From Paenibacillus sp. FSL H7-0326 (GTDB lineage Bacteria > Bacillota > Bacilli > Paenibacillales > Paenibacillaceae): a stretch of 64,000 bases of DNA. Below the pieces are notes generated by a model, which did not search any database, was not told the DNA's origin, and saw only the letters and a program-made list of their open reading frames with translations. Below are positions 36,169 through 45,095 of this stretch, one piece after another. Both the position numbers and the translations under genes were made by a program. Location of the stretch: positions 2,046,001-2,110,000 of the forward strand of contig NZ_MPVN01000001.1 of assembly GCF_001955535.1 (NCBI RefSeq). Reading direction: 5' to 3'. Numbering within the stretch: position 1 is the stretch's first letter; the number at the start of each line of letters is the position of its first letter.

Positions 36169-36541
36169 ATAATTGTTCGACAAAAGGGATATCCGCTGGA
36201 GCAAATGAATATCCCCCCATCTCTCCTACTTGGATCCATCTATATTCATCATGATCTGATAACTCAATCGTCCCTCCTCGCATGTTTGCCTTATATGCAA
36301 CAAGTCGTATCGTCACCGTTTCATATGCATGCTCATTTACTGCAAAAAAAGCATATGGCTCAATTTCAATCTTCATCTCTTCCTGCAGCTCTCTTACTAA
36401 GCAATCCTCGGGCGATTCACCCGCTTCAATCTTGCCACCTGGGAACTCCCATAAACCCGCTTGAGACTTCCCTTCTCGTCTACGTGCGATGAGGATACGA
36501 CCATCCATGTCTTCAATTATGGCTGCAGCTACTTCGATCAT
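36158..36541 (-). CDS. Nudix (MutT-type) nucleotide pyrophosphohydrolase
   Basis: 127 residues from ATG 36541 (AGGACGGTGAT upstream; GTG 36550 is too close to it). The Nudix box GGKIEAGESPEDCLVRELQEEM lies near residues 36-57, with the catalytic REL-x-EE. The MutT-like start VAAAIIEDMDGRILIARR supports hydrolysis of (oxidised) nucleoside triphosphates, though the exact substrate is open. Its last codons lie within the 225-bp repeat, so the array probably joined the chromosome here and replaced the original 3' end. Confidence 0.9.
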   Translation of the reverse strand: MIEVAAAIIEDMDGRILIARRREGKSQAGLWEFPGGKIEAGESPEDCLVRELQEEMKIEIEPYAFFAVNEHAYETVTIRLVAYKANMRGGTIELSDHDEYRWIQVGEMGGYSFAPADIPFVEQLSAH

Positions 36542-36681
36542 GTTGATCACCGTCCTAAAATTTTAGTACTACTGATATTTTACGGTACATTAATATTCTT
36601 CGCCAAATCCTCTACCTTCCGATACTACATCTCCATTAGCATTTAATAAATTCTTTACCAACTTATAATGGCCTGCCCAGT

Positions 36682-36720
36682 AAAAAAACACCTTGAAAGG
36701 CACGATGCCTATCAAGGTGT
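36682..36720 (-). terminator. Terminator of the McrBC-like operon
   Basis: Arms ACACCTTGA (36689-36697) and TCAAGGTGT (36712-36720), with leftward TTTTTTTA. It follows the DUF2357 gene by about 50 bases and shares the CCTTGA/TCAAGG stem with the toxin-array terminators. Confidence 0.8.
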
Positions 36721-36767
36721 TGTAATGATCAAGTCCTTACCTTGGAAGCTAAAATGGCTTCCCCTGC

Positions 36768-39179
36768 CTATTCATCCACCCGAATGTCTTTAACCTGCTG
36801 GGCTAAGTCCACCTGTGTATGATCCAGTTCCACCTTCACTGTACCCAGACGTCTCTTCTCCCGCCATTCTCTTAACTGTTCTTCTGTTTCCAGTCTCAGT
36901 TCAGCAATTTCGGTTGCCCGGTCAAAGATGTACTTGGAGGTATACAATAGCCTGTAGATTCCAAGTCCACCGGATACAATCGGCTCTGGTCGCTTCGTCC
37001 ATTCCTCGATCATGAACTTTACATACAGCTGATTCTCCGTACCTTTGCGGGCAGGACGTTCCTTGATCTCGCCTCTTCTCAGCACTTTCCAATCCTTCAC
37101 TTTTCCAACGTAATGAATCCCGGTTTCACCCGTGTCCGCAAATTTTCCTTTGGATTGATATACAGCTACGTATTCAATCTGCGTAAGGATTTTGTGATCT
37201 GAGATATTTTCTAGAGGGAGGTGGTAGTACTTGTACTTTAATGAACTCTCTAATTGAGCCACTTCTCTTAACGATCCAACGAGTACATTTTTGCCCGCAA
37301 GCTTGTTTTTATAGTACCCCTGCGTACCACGAGGTCTTGTAGACCTCTCATATGCTTTTTCCGGGCTATCCATAATAATCTCTTCCAAGAACTTATCCAT
37401 CAGCTCCGTCGCATTCGGCAAGAAGGGAAAGGCCCCGACGTTTACCATTTCTATGCTCTTATAGAATTTATGCTCTTGGTAATTCTGCTCATCATGATAT
37501 GGAAAAAGCACATAAGCACCAAACATACTACGCTCTAGCTCCTGCCCACCCTCACTGTAGACAATCGCATCCCGATAGCGGTGCATCGTATTAATATCCT
37601 CCTCCACCGGCCCGGGCTGCTTATACTTCTCATAATAATAGGAGCCTTCATAGGCAGGATCGATCCGGTACTTGGCATCAAAGATATACTTATACTCCAT
37701 CGCGGAATCATTCTTCTTCAACGTAAGTACATTATCCGGTCTTTGGCCTAACGTCGCACTCCGGTCCCCACTTGGCAGCCTATTATAATAGAGCGTGAAG
37801 ATTTCGCCATTCCTTGGGTTGCGGTACACCATCCTTGCGGACTGTGATTTGTCGAGTGTAAAAAACACGCCCGTCCGATTCACCTTAATCATGTCCTGCT
37901 TCAATAGCTCATACTTCTGACCAAGGAGCTCGTTCATCTTCAGGAAGCACCAATACTCATATAGCTGGGCTAAATCCTTCATCGACAAACGGAATAGATC
38001 ACTTTGCACGCTCAGTCCCTTCATTAGCATTAGATAACTCCGATATACCTCGCGATATCCCGGCGCCATCTGTAGTACTAATGAGACCGATAGCTGCTTC
38101 ATCTCACCGACCTTCAAGAAATCAAGCTGTAATAGACGCTGCAGCTGATTTTGAATCGATGTAATCTTCTTATCCAGTACGGGGTCCTGCAGTTTACCTG
38201 ATCCGCTCAGCTTTCTCTTCATCTCCTGCAGCTTCTTCGATACCCGGATCAGCACCCATCTCACAAATCGATTCTCGATTGTATCGAACTCAACCTGACG
38301 CTTCGTCTCAAGTGCATGGGATGGATGCAGGCGCTGCCCCTGATGTGGGATAAATCCATGCGCTTCATGATGCGTCAACAGGTACGGACGTTTGGCGAGA
38401 AACGCGATATTTTCTTTCCCCGCCTTTTTAACCTTAGCTGCATCCACGATTTTTTGCTCTTTAACTAGGCTGTAATGAGGGCTCATGTGAATTCGTTCTA
38501 CGGCTTGTCTTAGTTGATCAAACACATGCTGCAATATCGTAAAGAACTCCGTTAGACTCTGATTGCGTGTCTCCTTTAACCCTGTCAGATGATAGGTCTT
38601 TCTTAAAAAATCAAAGGATAAATTATATATCTGCCGATTAATGTCACTCAGAATCATTTGGTAATCCCTTTTGTAATCCATCTTGGAAGGATAGATCTCG
38701 ATTTGCAGCTGGAATACAGGCTGCCCCTGCTGACGAAGCTCAAGCTCGGTTAACCCTACCTCGTTCTGAAAATTCAAAATACCAGAAAGAATTGATTGCC
38801 CGAGTGGCTTAACGGCTTGCCGTATATATAAGTTGTCATGGTAGAACGTTAGATCTGTTCCTTGTTTCTTCTCCACAACAAGCTCATATGACTGTGTTTC
38901 ATAGAATAATGGATAGCTCTTCTCTCCCGTCTGCCATGGAACCAGCTGTCCCTGCTCAGGCGAAAAAACAAATAGGTTCTCCACCACAAGTTCACTAGAA
39001 GAGATACTCACCTGTAGCGTGTTCGAATCCATCCAAGCTCCAGCATTATCCCGATGAAGCTGTAAGGATTCTACCGTCGGATGATAGGGCTTGCCCTGAA
39101 TATAGAGGTTAAAAAGATTCGTCTCAATCCGGATCAGCTCTACACTCTGATTAAGAAAGCCAATAGGAGGTGAACCCAT
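36768..39179 (-). CDS. DUF2357 protein, McrC-like nuclease subunit
   Basis: 803 residues. The N-terminal half is beta-rich with an alpha-helical middle (DYQMILSDINRQIYNLSFDFLR) as in DUF2357. The C-terminal third holds the PD-(D/E)XK nuclease region with EYKYIFDAKYRID near residue 510 (D and K of the E-x-x-K/D-A-K pattern). It is the likely DNA-cutting partner of the McrB-like AAA+ protein, whose gene it overlaps by 29 bases. ATG 39179 has GGAGG nine bases upstream. The pair resembles LlaJI-type or McrBC-type modification-dependent restriction systems. The base or modification recognised is unknown. Confidence 0.82.
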   Translation of the reverse strand: MGSPPIGFLNQSVELIRIETNLFNLYIQGKPYHPTVESLQLHRDNAGAWMDSNTLQVSISSSELVVENLFVFSPEQGQLVPWQTGEKSYPLFYETQSYELVVEKKQGTDLTFYHDNLYIRQAVKPLGQSILSGILNFQNEVGLTELELRQQGQPVFQLQIEIYPSKMDYKRDYQMILSDINRQIYNLSFDFLRKTYHLTGLKETRNQSLTEFFTILQHVFDQLRQAVERIHMSPHYSLVKEQKIVDAAKVKKAGKENIAFLAKRPYLLTHHEAHGFIPHQGQRLHPSHALETKRQVEFDTIENRFVRWVLIRVSKKLQEMKRKLSGSGKLQDPVLDKKITSIQNQLQRLLQLDFLKVGEMKQLSVSLVLQMAPGYREVYRSYLMLMKGLSVQSDLFRLSMKDLAQLYEYWCFLKMNELLGQKYELLKQDMIKVNRTGVFFTLDKSQSARMVYRNPRNGEIFTLYYNRLPSGDRSATLGQRPDNVLTLKKNDSAMEYKYIFDAKYRIDPAYEGSYYYEKYKQPGPVEEDINTMHRYRDAIVYSEGGQELERSMFGAYVLFPYHDEQNYQEHKFYKSIEMVNVGAFPFLPNATELMDKFLEEIIMDSPEKAYERSTRPRGTQGYYKNKLAGKNVLVGSLREVAQLESSLKYKYYHLPLENISDHKILTQIEYVAVYQSKGKFADTGETGIHYVGKVKDWKVLRRGEIKERPARKGTENQLYVKFMIEEWTKRPEPIVSGGLGIYRLLYTSKYIFDRATEIAELRLETEEQLREWREKRRLGTVKVELDHTQVDLAQQVKDIRVDE

Positions 39180-41364
39180 CTTCCTCTAACCTCCGTATCA
39201 TGAAGGCAAGCTTCCGTGCAGACTGTGGATACTTCACTTCCTCGGCCTGCTGCTTACTGCCATATTTTATATATAAATCAGAAGCGTCATCCAAGAGATC
39301 CCTAACAGAAATGGACTTGCCAATGGCTTCCTGCATTAAGAGGAGCAATACCTTTTTGACGGATAAGCTACTTCCTTGAATGCGAGGCAGGATCTTCTGG
39401 AGTAGCTGTCCATCAAACGCATTGTCCTCTGGTAATAGCTCAAAGCGCTGGTTATATGCCATGTAAAAGCAGATGGAGTCCCGAATCCGGAAGCCGACAT
39501 GTGAATGAATCTCCTCTAAAATGTTGTTGATCTTCACCAGTTTATCTGTCGTCGAACCCACAAGCTCTGGATAGGCGCTATACATATCGGTTAGCTGCAA
39601 ATATTCGCTCCGCAAGAAAGCATTATTTGTACTTGAAGATTCAAAGTCGTCTATCTCTACTCCATCAGATGGAAATTGCTCTAGATTAATATAGTTGAAT
39701 TCAATCGTGTTCGCGCGATCCAGCACCTTTTTGCTAAAAGGATGTGTTGTCTCGTCCATGTTGACCGTTCCAATTACATACACATTATCCGGCAGAGTCA
39801 GGCCACCATATAGAGACTGGTCTTCATCTCTTAATGACTCCGGTCCAATGAGTGCAGAAGTAACGATTCGACTTCCCTGCCATTCTTGGGTTTCCATTAC
39901 ACTCAGCAGATCACTGAAATAATATTCCACGCGCGCTAGGTTCATCTCATCCAGACAGATAAAATACGGCTTGTTCTTATTCTCTGGTTTAGATGCCTCT
40001 ACTAACACTTCCGTTAAACGCCCAGGTCTAAACACACCCGAAAGATCCTTATACCCTAACAGATCCGATGGATCACTCCAGTCTGGTCTTACCGGGATTA
40101 AAGTGAACTGTCCGTTCGCCATTGTTGCTCCCAAAGCTTCTGCAAAGAGCTTCACCAGCTTCGTCTTCCCTGTTCCTGATACCCCGGCTAGAATGACGAA
40201 AGGCTTGGTCTTGAGGGACAAATAGAAGTTCTCCATGAGGCTATCTGGGTAAAGAAAACCTTTATGGTGAATATATTGCTTCACTTGTTCTAGTTGCTCT
40301 CCGACATTGATGCTCACTGGAGTTATTTCCTCCTCTGGAGTAGTTTCATCTGCTCTATCTTGTAACACGATATCTACATATTGCTTGTAGTTAGACACGA
40401 GGCTCTCAAGGTCTTGTAGGAGTACTTCATCCTCCGGCAGCGAGTCTCTGTTGTATTTGATATAAGCAACCGTAGAGACTTGGTAATCTCGGCCCAGGCC
40501 GCTTTTTTCCATGAGATAAATATCCTCGTCCTTATGTAGTCCGTCTAGTGGGATAAGGCTACGGATTTCTTGAGTTTTTTGCTTGAGGTACTCGTATCCT
40601 CTGAGCTTGCCTTGCTTTAAGGGTTCAGTAACACCTTGTATGAATGTAAGGTACACTGACTGCATATCCTCGGAGAACAGGTATACGATATATTCACCCT
40701 GCTGGGTTGTCTGCGTGATTCGCTTGTCCATGAGTGCAATCCAAGGGATCGTGGCCCAGTTCCCCTGCCCAACGGAACCTTGAACCTTGTATTGCTCATT
40801 TAAAGATAATAGGTCCTTCAACTGGCTCGGTATAGAGTTTCTAACTAAGGTACCTAGCGGGTGCTGAGCAAAAGGCTCTGTTTTTGCTTGAAGATACGTA
40901 TTCATGATCTGAGATAAAGCATCGTGTAAGGAAAAAGAAGACTGCGTAGTTCTATTCAGTTCTAGTTTCCTATTGTAATTGTCCAGTTCTTGCATGGCGT
41001 ATTCTTTAAGCTCCTTAAGTGTTTCTTCGTTGAACCATTCTGGATTTGAGAAGGTAATCGTTTGATTAGCTGGGTCGAATGTGAGAACGGAAGATAGGGC
41101 GTCGATTGGTGTTTTTAGTAGGGATTTTGTTTGGTTTAAGGAGAATTCATTCCATCCCGAAGCACGTTGTTCTGGTGGCGAATCTACTATATTTCCTAGC
41201 TCGCTTGCGTCTCGATAGTATTTCAGGAACTTCTGGGCTAATTGATCTATTGGAGCTTGGATGGATTGGAACTCTTCATAGAAATCAATGATGGATAGGA
41301 TAAGGACCATTTTGTATGATTTTTGTTTGGAACGGAATATAGTTGAAAGTGATTCTGGTAGCAT
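39151..41364 (-). CDS. McrB-like AAA+ NTPase subunit
   Basis: 737 residues from ATG 41364, which has a strong GGAGGTTACC RBS; the frame runs further upstream to 41487 without one. The N-terminal 400 residues are a probable DNA-recognition region with no motif I can name. The AAA+ core has Walker A GVSGTGKTK, Walker B LDEMNLARVEYYFSDLLS, and the McrB-type GTVNMDETTHPFSKKVLDRANTIEF sensor/arginine segment. McrB-like proteins usually hydrolyse GTP and form rings that activate the McrC nuclease. The stop codon lies within the DUF2357 gene. An internal terminator and -10 box separate it from the Mrr-like gene. Confidence 0.87.
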   Translation of the reverse strand: MLPESLSTIFRSKQKSYKMVLILSIIDFYEEFQSIQAPIDQLAQKFLKYYRDASELGNIVDSPPEQRASGWNEFSLNQTKSLLKTPIDALSSVLTFDPANQTITFSNPEWFNEETLKELKEYAMQELDNYNRKLELNRTTQSSFSLHDALSQIMNTYLQAKTEPFAQHPLGTLVRNSIPSQLKDLLSLNEQYKVQGSVGQGNWATIPWIALMDKRITQTTQQGEYIVYLFSEDMQSVYLTFIQGVTEPLKQGKLRGYEYLKQKTQEIRSLIPLDGLHKDEDIYLMEKSGLGRDYQVSTVAYIKYNRDSLPEDEVLLQDLESLVSNYKQYVDIVLQDRADETTPEEEITPVSINVGEQLEQVKQYIHHKGFLYPDSLMENFYLSLKTKPFVILAGVSGTGKTKLVKLFAEALGATMANGQFTLIPVRPDWSDPSDLLGYKDLSGVFRPGRLTEVLVEASKPENKNKPYFICLDEMNLARVEYYFSDLLSVMETQEWQGSRIVTSALIGPESLRDEDQSLYGGLTLPDNVYVIGTVNMDETTHPFSKKVLDRANTIEFNYINLEQFPSDGVEIDDFESSSTNNAFLRSEYLQLTDMYSAYPELVGSTTDKLVKINNILEEIHSHVGFRIRDSICFYMAYNQRFELLPEDNAFDGQLLQKILPRIQGSSLSVKKVLLLLMQEAIGKSISVRDLLDDASDLYIKYGSKQQAEEVKYPQSARKLAFMIRRLEEDGFTSYWLS

Positions 41365-41391
41365 GGTAACCTCCGTGAAAAAGACTAGGTA

Positions 41392-41397
41392 ATTATA
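41392..41397 (-). promoter_or_regulatory. Candidate -10 box for the McrB-DUF2357 pair
   Basis: TATAAT on the minus strand, 28 bases before the McrB start and just after the hairpin at 41413-41446. No good -35 box is visible. Confidence 0.4.
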
Positions 41398-41412
41398 GTA
41401 TAAAGAAATAAA

Positions 41413-41446
41413 AGCAGTTTCCAAATTGAAACTAAAGGAAACTGCT
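41413..41446 (-). terminator. Hairpin between the Mrr-like and McrB-like genes
   Basis: AGCAGTTTCC (41413-41422) pairs with GGAAACTGCT (41437-41446). The leftward read goes on TTTTATTTCTTT. It would end or attenuate the upstream transcript before the McrBC-like pair. Confidence 0.6.
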
Positions 41447-41476
41447 CGTTTTAATATTCGATCATACGAAACTTTT

Positions 41477-42508
41477 TTATTCCTCACCAGCTAGAAGCCA
41501 TGCTCTTTTCAAAGGAATTTCTGCCTTTATATCTGCATCCAATGAGTCGTATGTTTCTAACAACTCATTAATGATCGCCTTTTGATCCCACAATCTCACA
41601 TTAAAAAACTGTGCTGCAATTTCTTTATCAACAGAGCTTTTGAATCCGCCCCAAGATACTAGTAATCCATGACTTGCTTTATGGTTATGCATTGTTCCAA
41701 TCAATTGATCTAAGGTTGGTCTGTCTACTGGAGTATCAGATGTCTTCACTTGCACACAAATTTTTGGAGTTCCAAAACCTAAACTTCCTGGAGCAGCCAA
41801 AATATCCACACCTTTGTCCGGTCCTTCTGGACTTATATAGGTGGTGAAACCTTTTGCCCTAAGAATGGCATCAATAATTCTAACCATACCGTGGCCCTTA
41901 AATTTACGAATAATATATTTAGCAATGGCATCATTTGCATATTCTTCGAGATCAAACATATTCTCGGTATCTTCTTGCGGATCTTGGCTAGGAATATTGA
42001 TTTGAACTTTTGAACTGCTGGTCATCCAGTTATTCTTATGCATTGCTTTAATTCTTTCTTCTGCATCGTTTCTTGATATCCGGCAGACTGTCATAAAGGC
42101 TCCGAGTGAATATAGCAGATCTTGGTCAAAATTAGTTCTTGGGATATCTGTGGCAAACCAATTCACTTTTCGGCTGTGATAATAAGGGTTGCTATGATCC
42201 GGGTGGAACTCATAGTCTCCCATAATCTCACCGATATGGATCGCAGATTTGAGTTTACTAGGTAAAATAACCCAGTCCCCTTTTTTCATCTCGCTTACAA
42301 TCTGCATTATTTGACTTGCCCAATTCCTAGCTCGGGCTAGCTTCTCTGCTTCATAATCATTCATTAGATATTCAACTAGATCAGATCTTTCTTCAAAACT
42401 TCTTAAATCGATATTTAGTTCGTCCCAAGTCAAATAGATCCTTTGATCGCTAAGAAACTTGGATTCATACTCCCCAGACCGACCTGCACGAAATAACCAC
42501 AACGCCAT
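41477..42508 (-). CDS. Mrr-like restriction endonuclease with N-terminal EVE-like domain
   Basis: 343 residues from ATG 42508 (GGGGG RBS; ATG 42514 is possible). The first 165 residues (MALWLFRAGRSGEYESKFL, KKGDWVILPSKLKSAIHIGEI) look like a small PUA/EVE-like reader domain. The C-terminal 150 residues are an Mrr catalytic domain: FKGHGMVRIIDAILRAKGF, then GPDKGVDILAAPG (catalytic D) and CVQVKTS (Q-x-K), with a GLLVSWGGF strand. Proteins of this layout cut DNA carrying modified bases. The gene sits between the NERD gene and the McrBC-like pair in the same orientation. Confidence 0.85.
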   Translation of the reverse strand: MALWLFRAGRSGEYESKFLSDQRIYLTWDELNIDLRSFEERSDLVEYLMNDYEAEKLARARNWASQIMQIVSEMKKGDWVILPSKLKSAIHIGEIMGDYEFHPDHSNPYYHSRKVNWFATDIPRTNFDQDLLYSLGAFMTVCRISRNDAEERIKAMHKNNWMTSSSKVQINIPSQDPQEDTENMFDLEEYANDAIAKYIIRKFKGHGMVRIIDAILRAKGFTTYISPEGPDKGVDILAAPGSLGFGTPKICVQVKTSDTPVDRPTLDQLIGTMHNHKASHGLLVSWGGFKSSVDKEIAAQFFNVRLWDQKAIINELLETYDSLDADIKAEIPLKRAWLLAGEE

Positions 42509-42572
42509 GTTCATATCCCCCTAGGAATTGCTTGTTAGCTTCTTATTGATAGCATTCATTATAAAAAATTAT

Positions 42573-43334
42573 TTATATAGATGAAGGGAGTTTCTTTGCC
42601 CCTATTACATGCTGCTCACGCAGTAGTGAATCTGTAATGTTCAACTCTTTCAGCTTCTCTACTATTTCTAAAATCTCAGTCTCAGAAAGGATTGGACTCT
42701 TTCCTTCCATTTTTAATCTATTAATCTTCCTCTGAATAAACTCCGAAAGCTCAACGTCATATATAATCAGCTCATTCGACTGGATCTTCCTCAGCTCCGG
42801 ATCGACATTAAATCTGCAACGCATTGTAAATGAAATTATCGAAACGTAGGGAACCTTAACATCTGGGACATGTGCTTGTATCGCTTTAATATGCCCATAG
42901 TTCTGTCTCAGTGGATTATAGAGCTTAAACCGGTTGCTGACGCTCCATTCCCTGTCTTCCTTCTTCCCCTTGATCTCTCCGTTATAATTCTTCGTTTCTA
43001 TTACGAAAAGAGCATACGGAGACACGACAACATGATCAATCTGAGAGTATCCAGAGCGCGACTTGGGATTCACAAGCATTAGGTCACTGATATACCTGCA
43101 TTCTTGCGGAAGCTGATCCAGCTGAATATTGATCTTGTGCTCCCCAAGCTCACCAATACGCGTGGGGGCTACTTTCGGCTTTGCTTTTACTGATGTGCTC
43201 TTCTTTTCCTTCTTAACTTCGTTCTTTACTGTCTTCTTAACTTCTTGCTTCTTCTCACTCTTAAACCAGCTTAATATCTGCTTGAGAATTTTCTTCTCCT
43301 CCTCAGCTCGTGTACAACCGACTCCACTTCTCAA
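42573..43334 (-). CDS. NERD (nuclease-related) domain protein
   Basis: Up to 253 residues. A Lys/Glu-rich linker (about 25-58) precedes the NERD domain: RIGELGEHKINIQLDQLP, SQIDHVVVSPYALFVIETKNYNGEI (D and E-x-K of a PD-(D/E)XK-like site), then YNPLRQNYGHIKAIQ. The frame opens at TTG 43334 inside the WYL gene. GGAGGAG follows directly after the WYL stop, but the only start-like codon at the right distance is ATT 43289; no ATG or GTG is available. So it starts either at TTG by coupling or at a rare ATT. NERD proteins are often linked to DNA defence, but the exact role is unknown. Confidence 0.8.
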   Translation of the reverse strand: MRSGVGCTRAEEEKKILKQILSWFKSEKKQEVKKTVKNEVKKEKKSTSVKAKPKVAPTRIGELGEHKINIQLDQLPQECRYISDLMLVNPKSRSGYSQIDHVVVSPYALFVIETKNYNGEIKGKKEDREWSVSNRFKLYNPLRQNYGHIKAIQAHVPDVKVPYVSIISFTMRCRFNVDPELRKIQSNELIIYDVELSEFIQRKINRLKMEGKSPILSETEILEIVEKLKELNITDSLLREQHVIGAKKLPSSI

Positions 43335-44256
43335 GCCGTTCCCTCATCACGTCCCGGTAACTCACCGGCTCCAGGATCTCGGCATCTGGACCGTACTGGC
43401 TCAGCCAGTTTAGAAACTCTCGATCGTGATTCAGCGTTACCTCGAACAAGAGACTTCCATCATTCATATCTTTCATCTTCGGACTGATAAAGAGTTCTTC
43501 TTCCTTTATGTATCTTGCTACATCGGCCGAGAACTTTACTTTGAAATGAATCTGCTGCTCTCCGCGCTCGATGGACCATGTGTTCTTCATATAACTCTTT
43601 AGATTGAAATCCCTGCGGTCGAAGTGTGTCTCTGTCATCTCCATGGAGCGAAAACGGCTTAACCGAAATGTACGGATCTCCTCCGCCTGATGACAATATC
43701 CAATGAGATAAAATCGCTGATCCCGTGGGACCAGATAATACGGAGCGATCTCTCGTTCCGTCAGCTCGTTTCGGCTCTGGGTATGGTATTGCACCTTAAT
43801 CCTTTTTTCCTCCAAAATCGCCTGAATGACCTGCAGCAAATAATTCGGAGAATTCTCTCTATACGCAGGTGACCCCATCTGGATGATATCCGTGACATTC
43901 TGGAGCAGCTCTGCATCTTTTCGTTTCTTCCGATAATGAGAGGACATCACTTTGTCGTAAGCACTGTCGAATCCCGGCGGCAGGTTGGTCTGATCCACGA
44001 ACGAAGGAAGCATCCTGAATACAAGTTCCTCCTCATCGGTCCAATTAAATGGAAACATTGCGAAATTGCCCGTAAAAGCATATCCCTTGCCATACCCGAT
44101 ATTCGTAATAGGGACCAGTGTATCCAGTGCCCGCAAATCACGGTATATCGTTCGTTCATTCGACTCGCATTTCTCAGCCAGCTCTGGTGCCGTAATACCC
44201 GGCCTGGCCTGAATCGCATGTATAATCTTAAACCAGCGAAATAACTTGTCAGACAT
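43303..44256 (-). CDS. WYL-domain transcriptional regulator
   Basis: 317 residues. The N-terminal winged helix-turn-helix is RWFKIIHAIQARPGITAPELAEKCESNERTIYRDLRAL (6-43). The WYL domain (about 150-215) contains ITERE-like REIAPYYLVPRDQRFYLIGYCH and RTFRLSRFRSMEMT. A WCX-type C-terminal part ends SYRDVMRERLEKWSRLY. WYL regulators commonly control anti-phage islands through nucleic-acid or nucleotide sensing. It is the first gene of the leftward set and overlaps the NERD frame. Three GAACTATA elements in its upstream region are probable operators. The RBS GGGAG precedes ATG 44256. Confidence 0.9.
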   Translation of the reverse strand: MSDKLFRWFKIIHAIQARPGITAPELAEKCESNERTIYRDLRALDTLVPITNIGYGKGYAFTGNFAMFPFNWTDEEELVFRMLPSFVDQTNLPPGFDSAYDKVMSSHYRKKRKDAELLQNVTDIIQMGSPAYRENSPNYLLQVIQAILEEKRIKVQYHTQSRNELTEREIAPYYLVPRDQRFYLIGYCHQAEEIRTFRLSRFRSMEMTETHFDRRDFNLKSYMKNTWSIERGEQQIHFKVKFSADVARYIKEEELFISPKMKDMNDGSLLFEVTLNHDREFLNWLSQYGPDAEILEPVSYRDVMRERLEKWSRLYTS

Positions 44257-44342
44257 AGAACTATACTCCCAGTCATAATAGATTTATCCAAACCACGTAA
44301 TTCAAAAGATTCATTTATAGTTCATACTTCAGAACTATACTC
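44257..44342. promoter_or_regulatory. Candidate WYL operator elements
   Basis: AGAACTATACTC occurs at 44257-44268 and again at 44331-44342. The inverted core TATAGTTC is at 44316-44323, so 44316-44338 also forms a palindrome. One element touches the start codon region. The rest of 44343-44526 is AT-rich, with a weak GGATGAAT/ATTCATCC inverted repeat near 44402-44446. Confidence 0.5.
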
Positions 44343-44526
44343 ACTATTATATAGAACAATATGGGGATATGTCATATATTTTTGCAATTAAATGAAAAAA
44401 AAGGATGAATTTTTGGTGTAGATCCTAATTTTCTTCCATTCATCCCTTCGTTATTATGAAAAAGATTACCCTCTAGGAGGTTGAACTTGTCGACATTCTT
44501 CTCTGGCTGGTCGGCTTGATCTCTTG

Positions 44527-44841
44527 TCAGCGTCCATTTTGTTCCTGGTTATGTCTTTTTCTTTCATTCAGCATCATGATCAGATAGCTAAGGACAATGA
44601 CTGCCATAAGAATATCTATGAACAGTTTATAGTACTCCAAGCTGAAATCCAGGATCAGAAACAGGGAATTCAGGCCCGTATACCCGACTAATAGAAAAGA
44701 AAAAGCCATATTTAATGGATTTACGATAATCTGATTCCATCTCTCACTTCGTCCTCTCCCTTCCTTGAAAAATAATAAGATATTAATCAGTAAACACACG
44801 ATAATCGTTATATTGGCTGAAATAAATGGTACCTCTTGCAT
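44527..44841 (-). CDS. Small hypothetical membrane protein
   Basis: About 104 residues with three predicted membrane helices (FISANITIIVCLLINILLFF, MAFSFLLVGYTGLNSLFLIL, LFIDILMAVIVLSYLIMML) and a basic, polar C-terminal tail (NERKRHNQEQNGR). Family not recognised. Of three close start codons, ATG 44841 has AGGAGAGAG at the best distance. Single gene, divergent from the exonuclease gene; the gap 44863-45095 contains an AAAAACAG/CTGTTTTT inverted repeat of unclear role. Confidence 0.65.
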   Translation of the reverse strand: MQEVPFISANITIIVCLLINILLFFKEGRGRSERWNQIIVNPLNMAFSFLLVGYTGLNSLFLILDFSLEYYKLFIDILMAVIVLSYLIMMLNERKRHNQEQNGR

Positions 44842-45095
44842 AATCATCTCTCTCCTCTTCAATCCGTTAATTTCTGCCCATTATGGCATGACCATGTGGC
44901 ATAGTTCTGTCAGCAAACAAGTGTTCTTTTTATAAAAATAAAAAAAACAGAGCTTGAGGCTCCGCTTCATTCTATAACTGTTTTTCAACTCTGTTTGATA
45001 TTGAACCGTCTTGCACGAACGTATATTCTCTGACAGAATACGGACATTTCCTTCTGCTATACTCGTGCACATCATAGAAGGAGGCGTAGTGCAGC

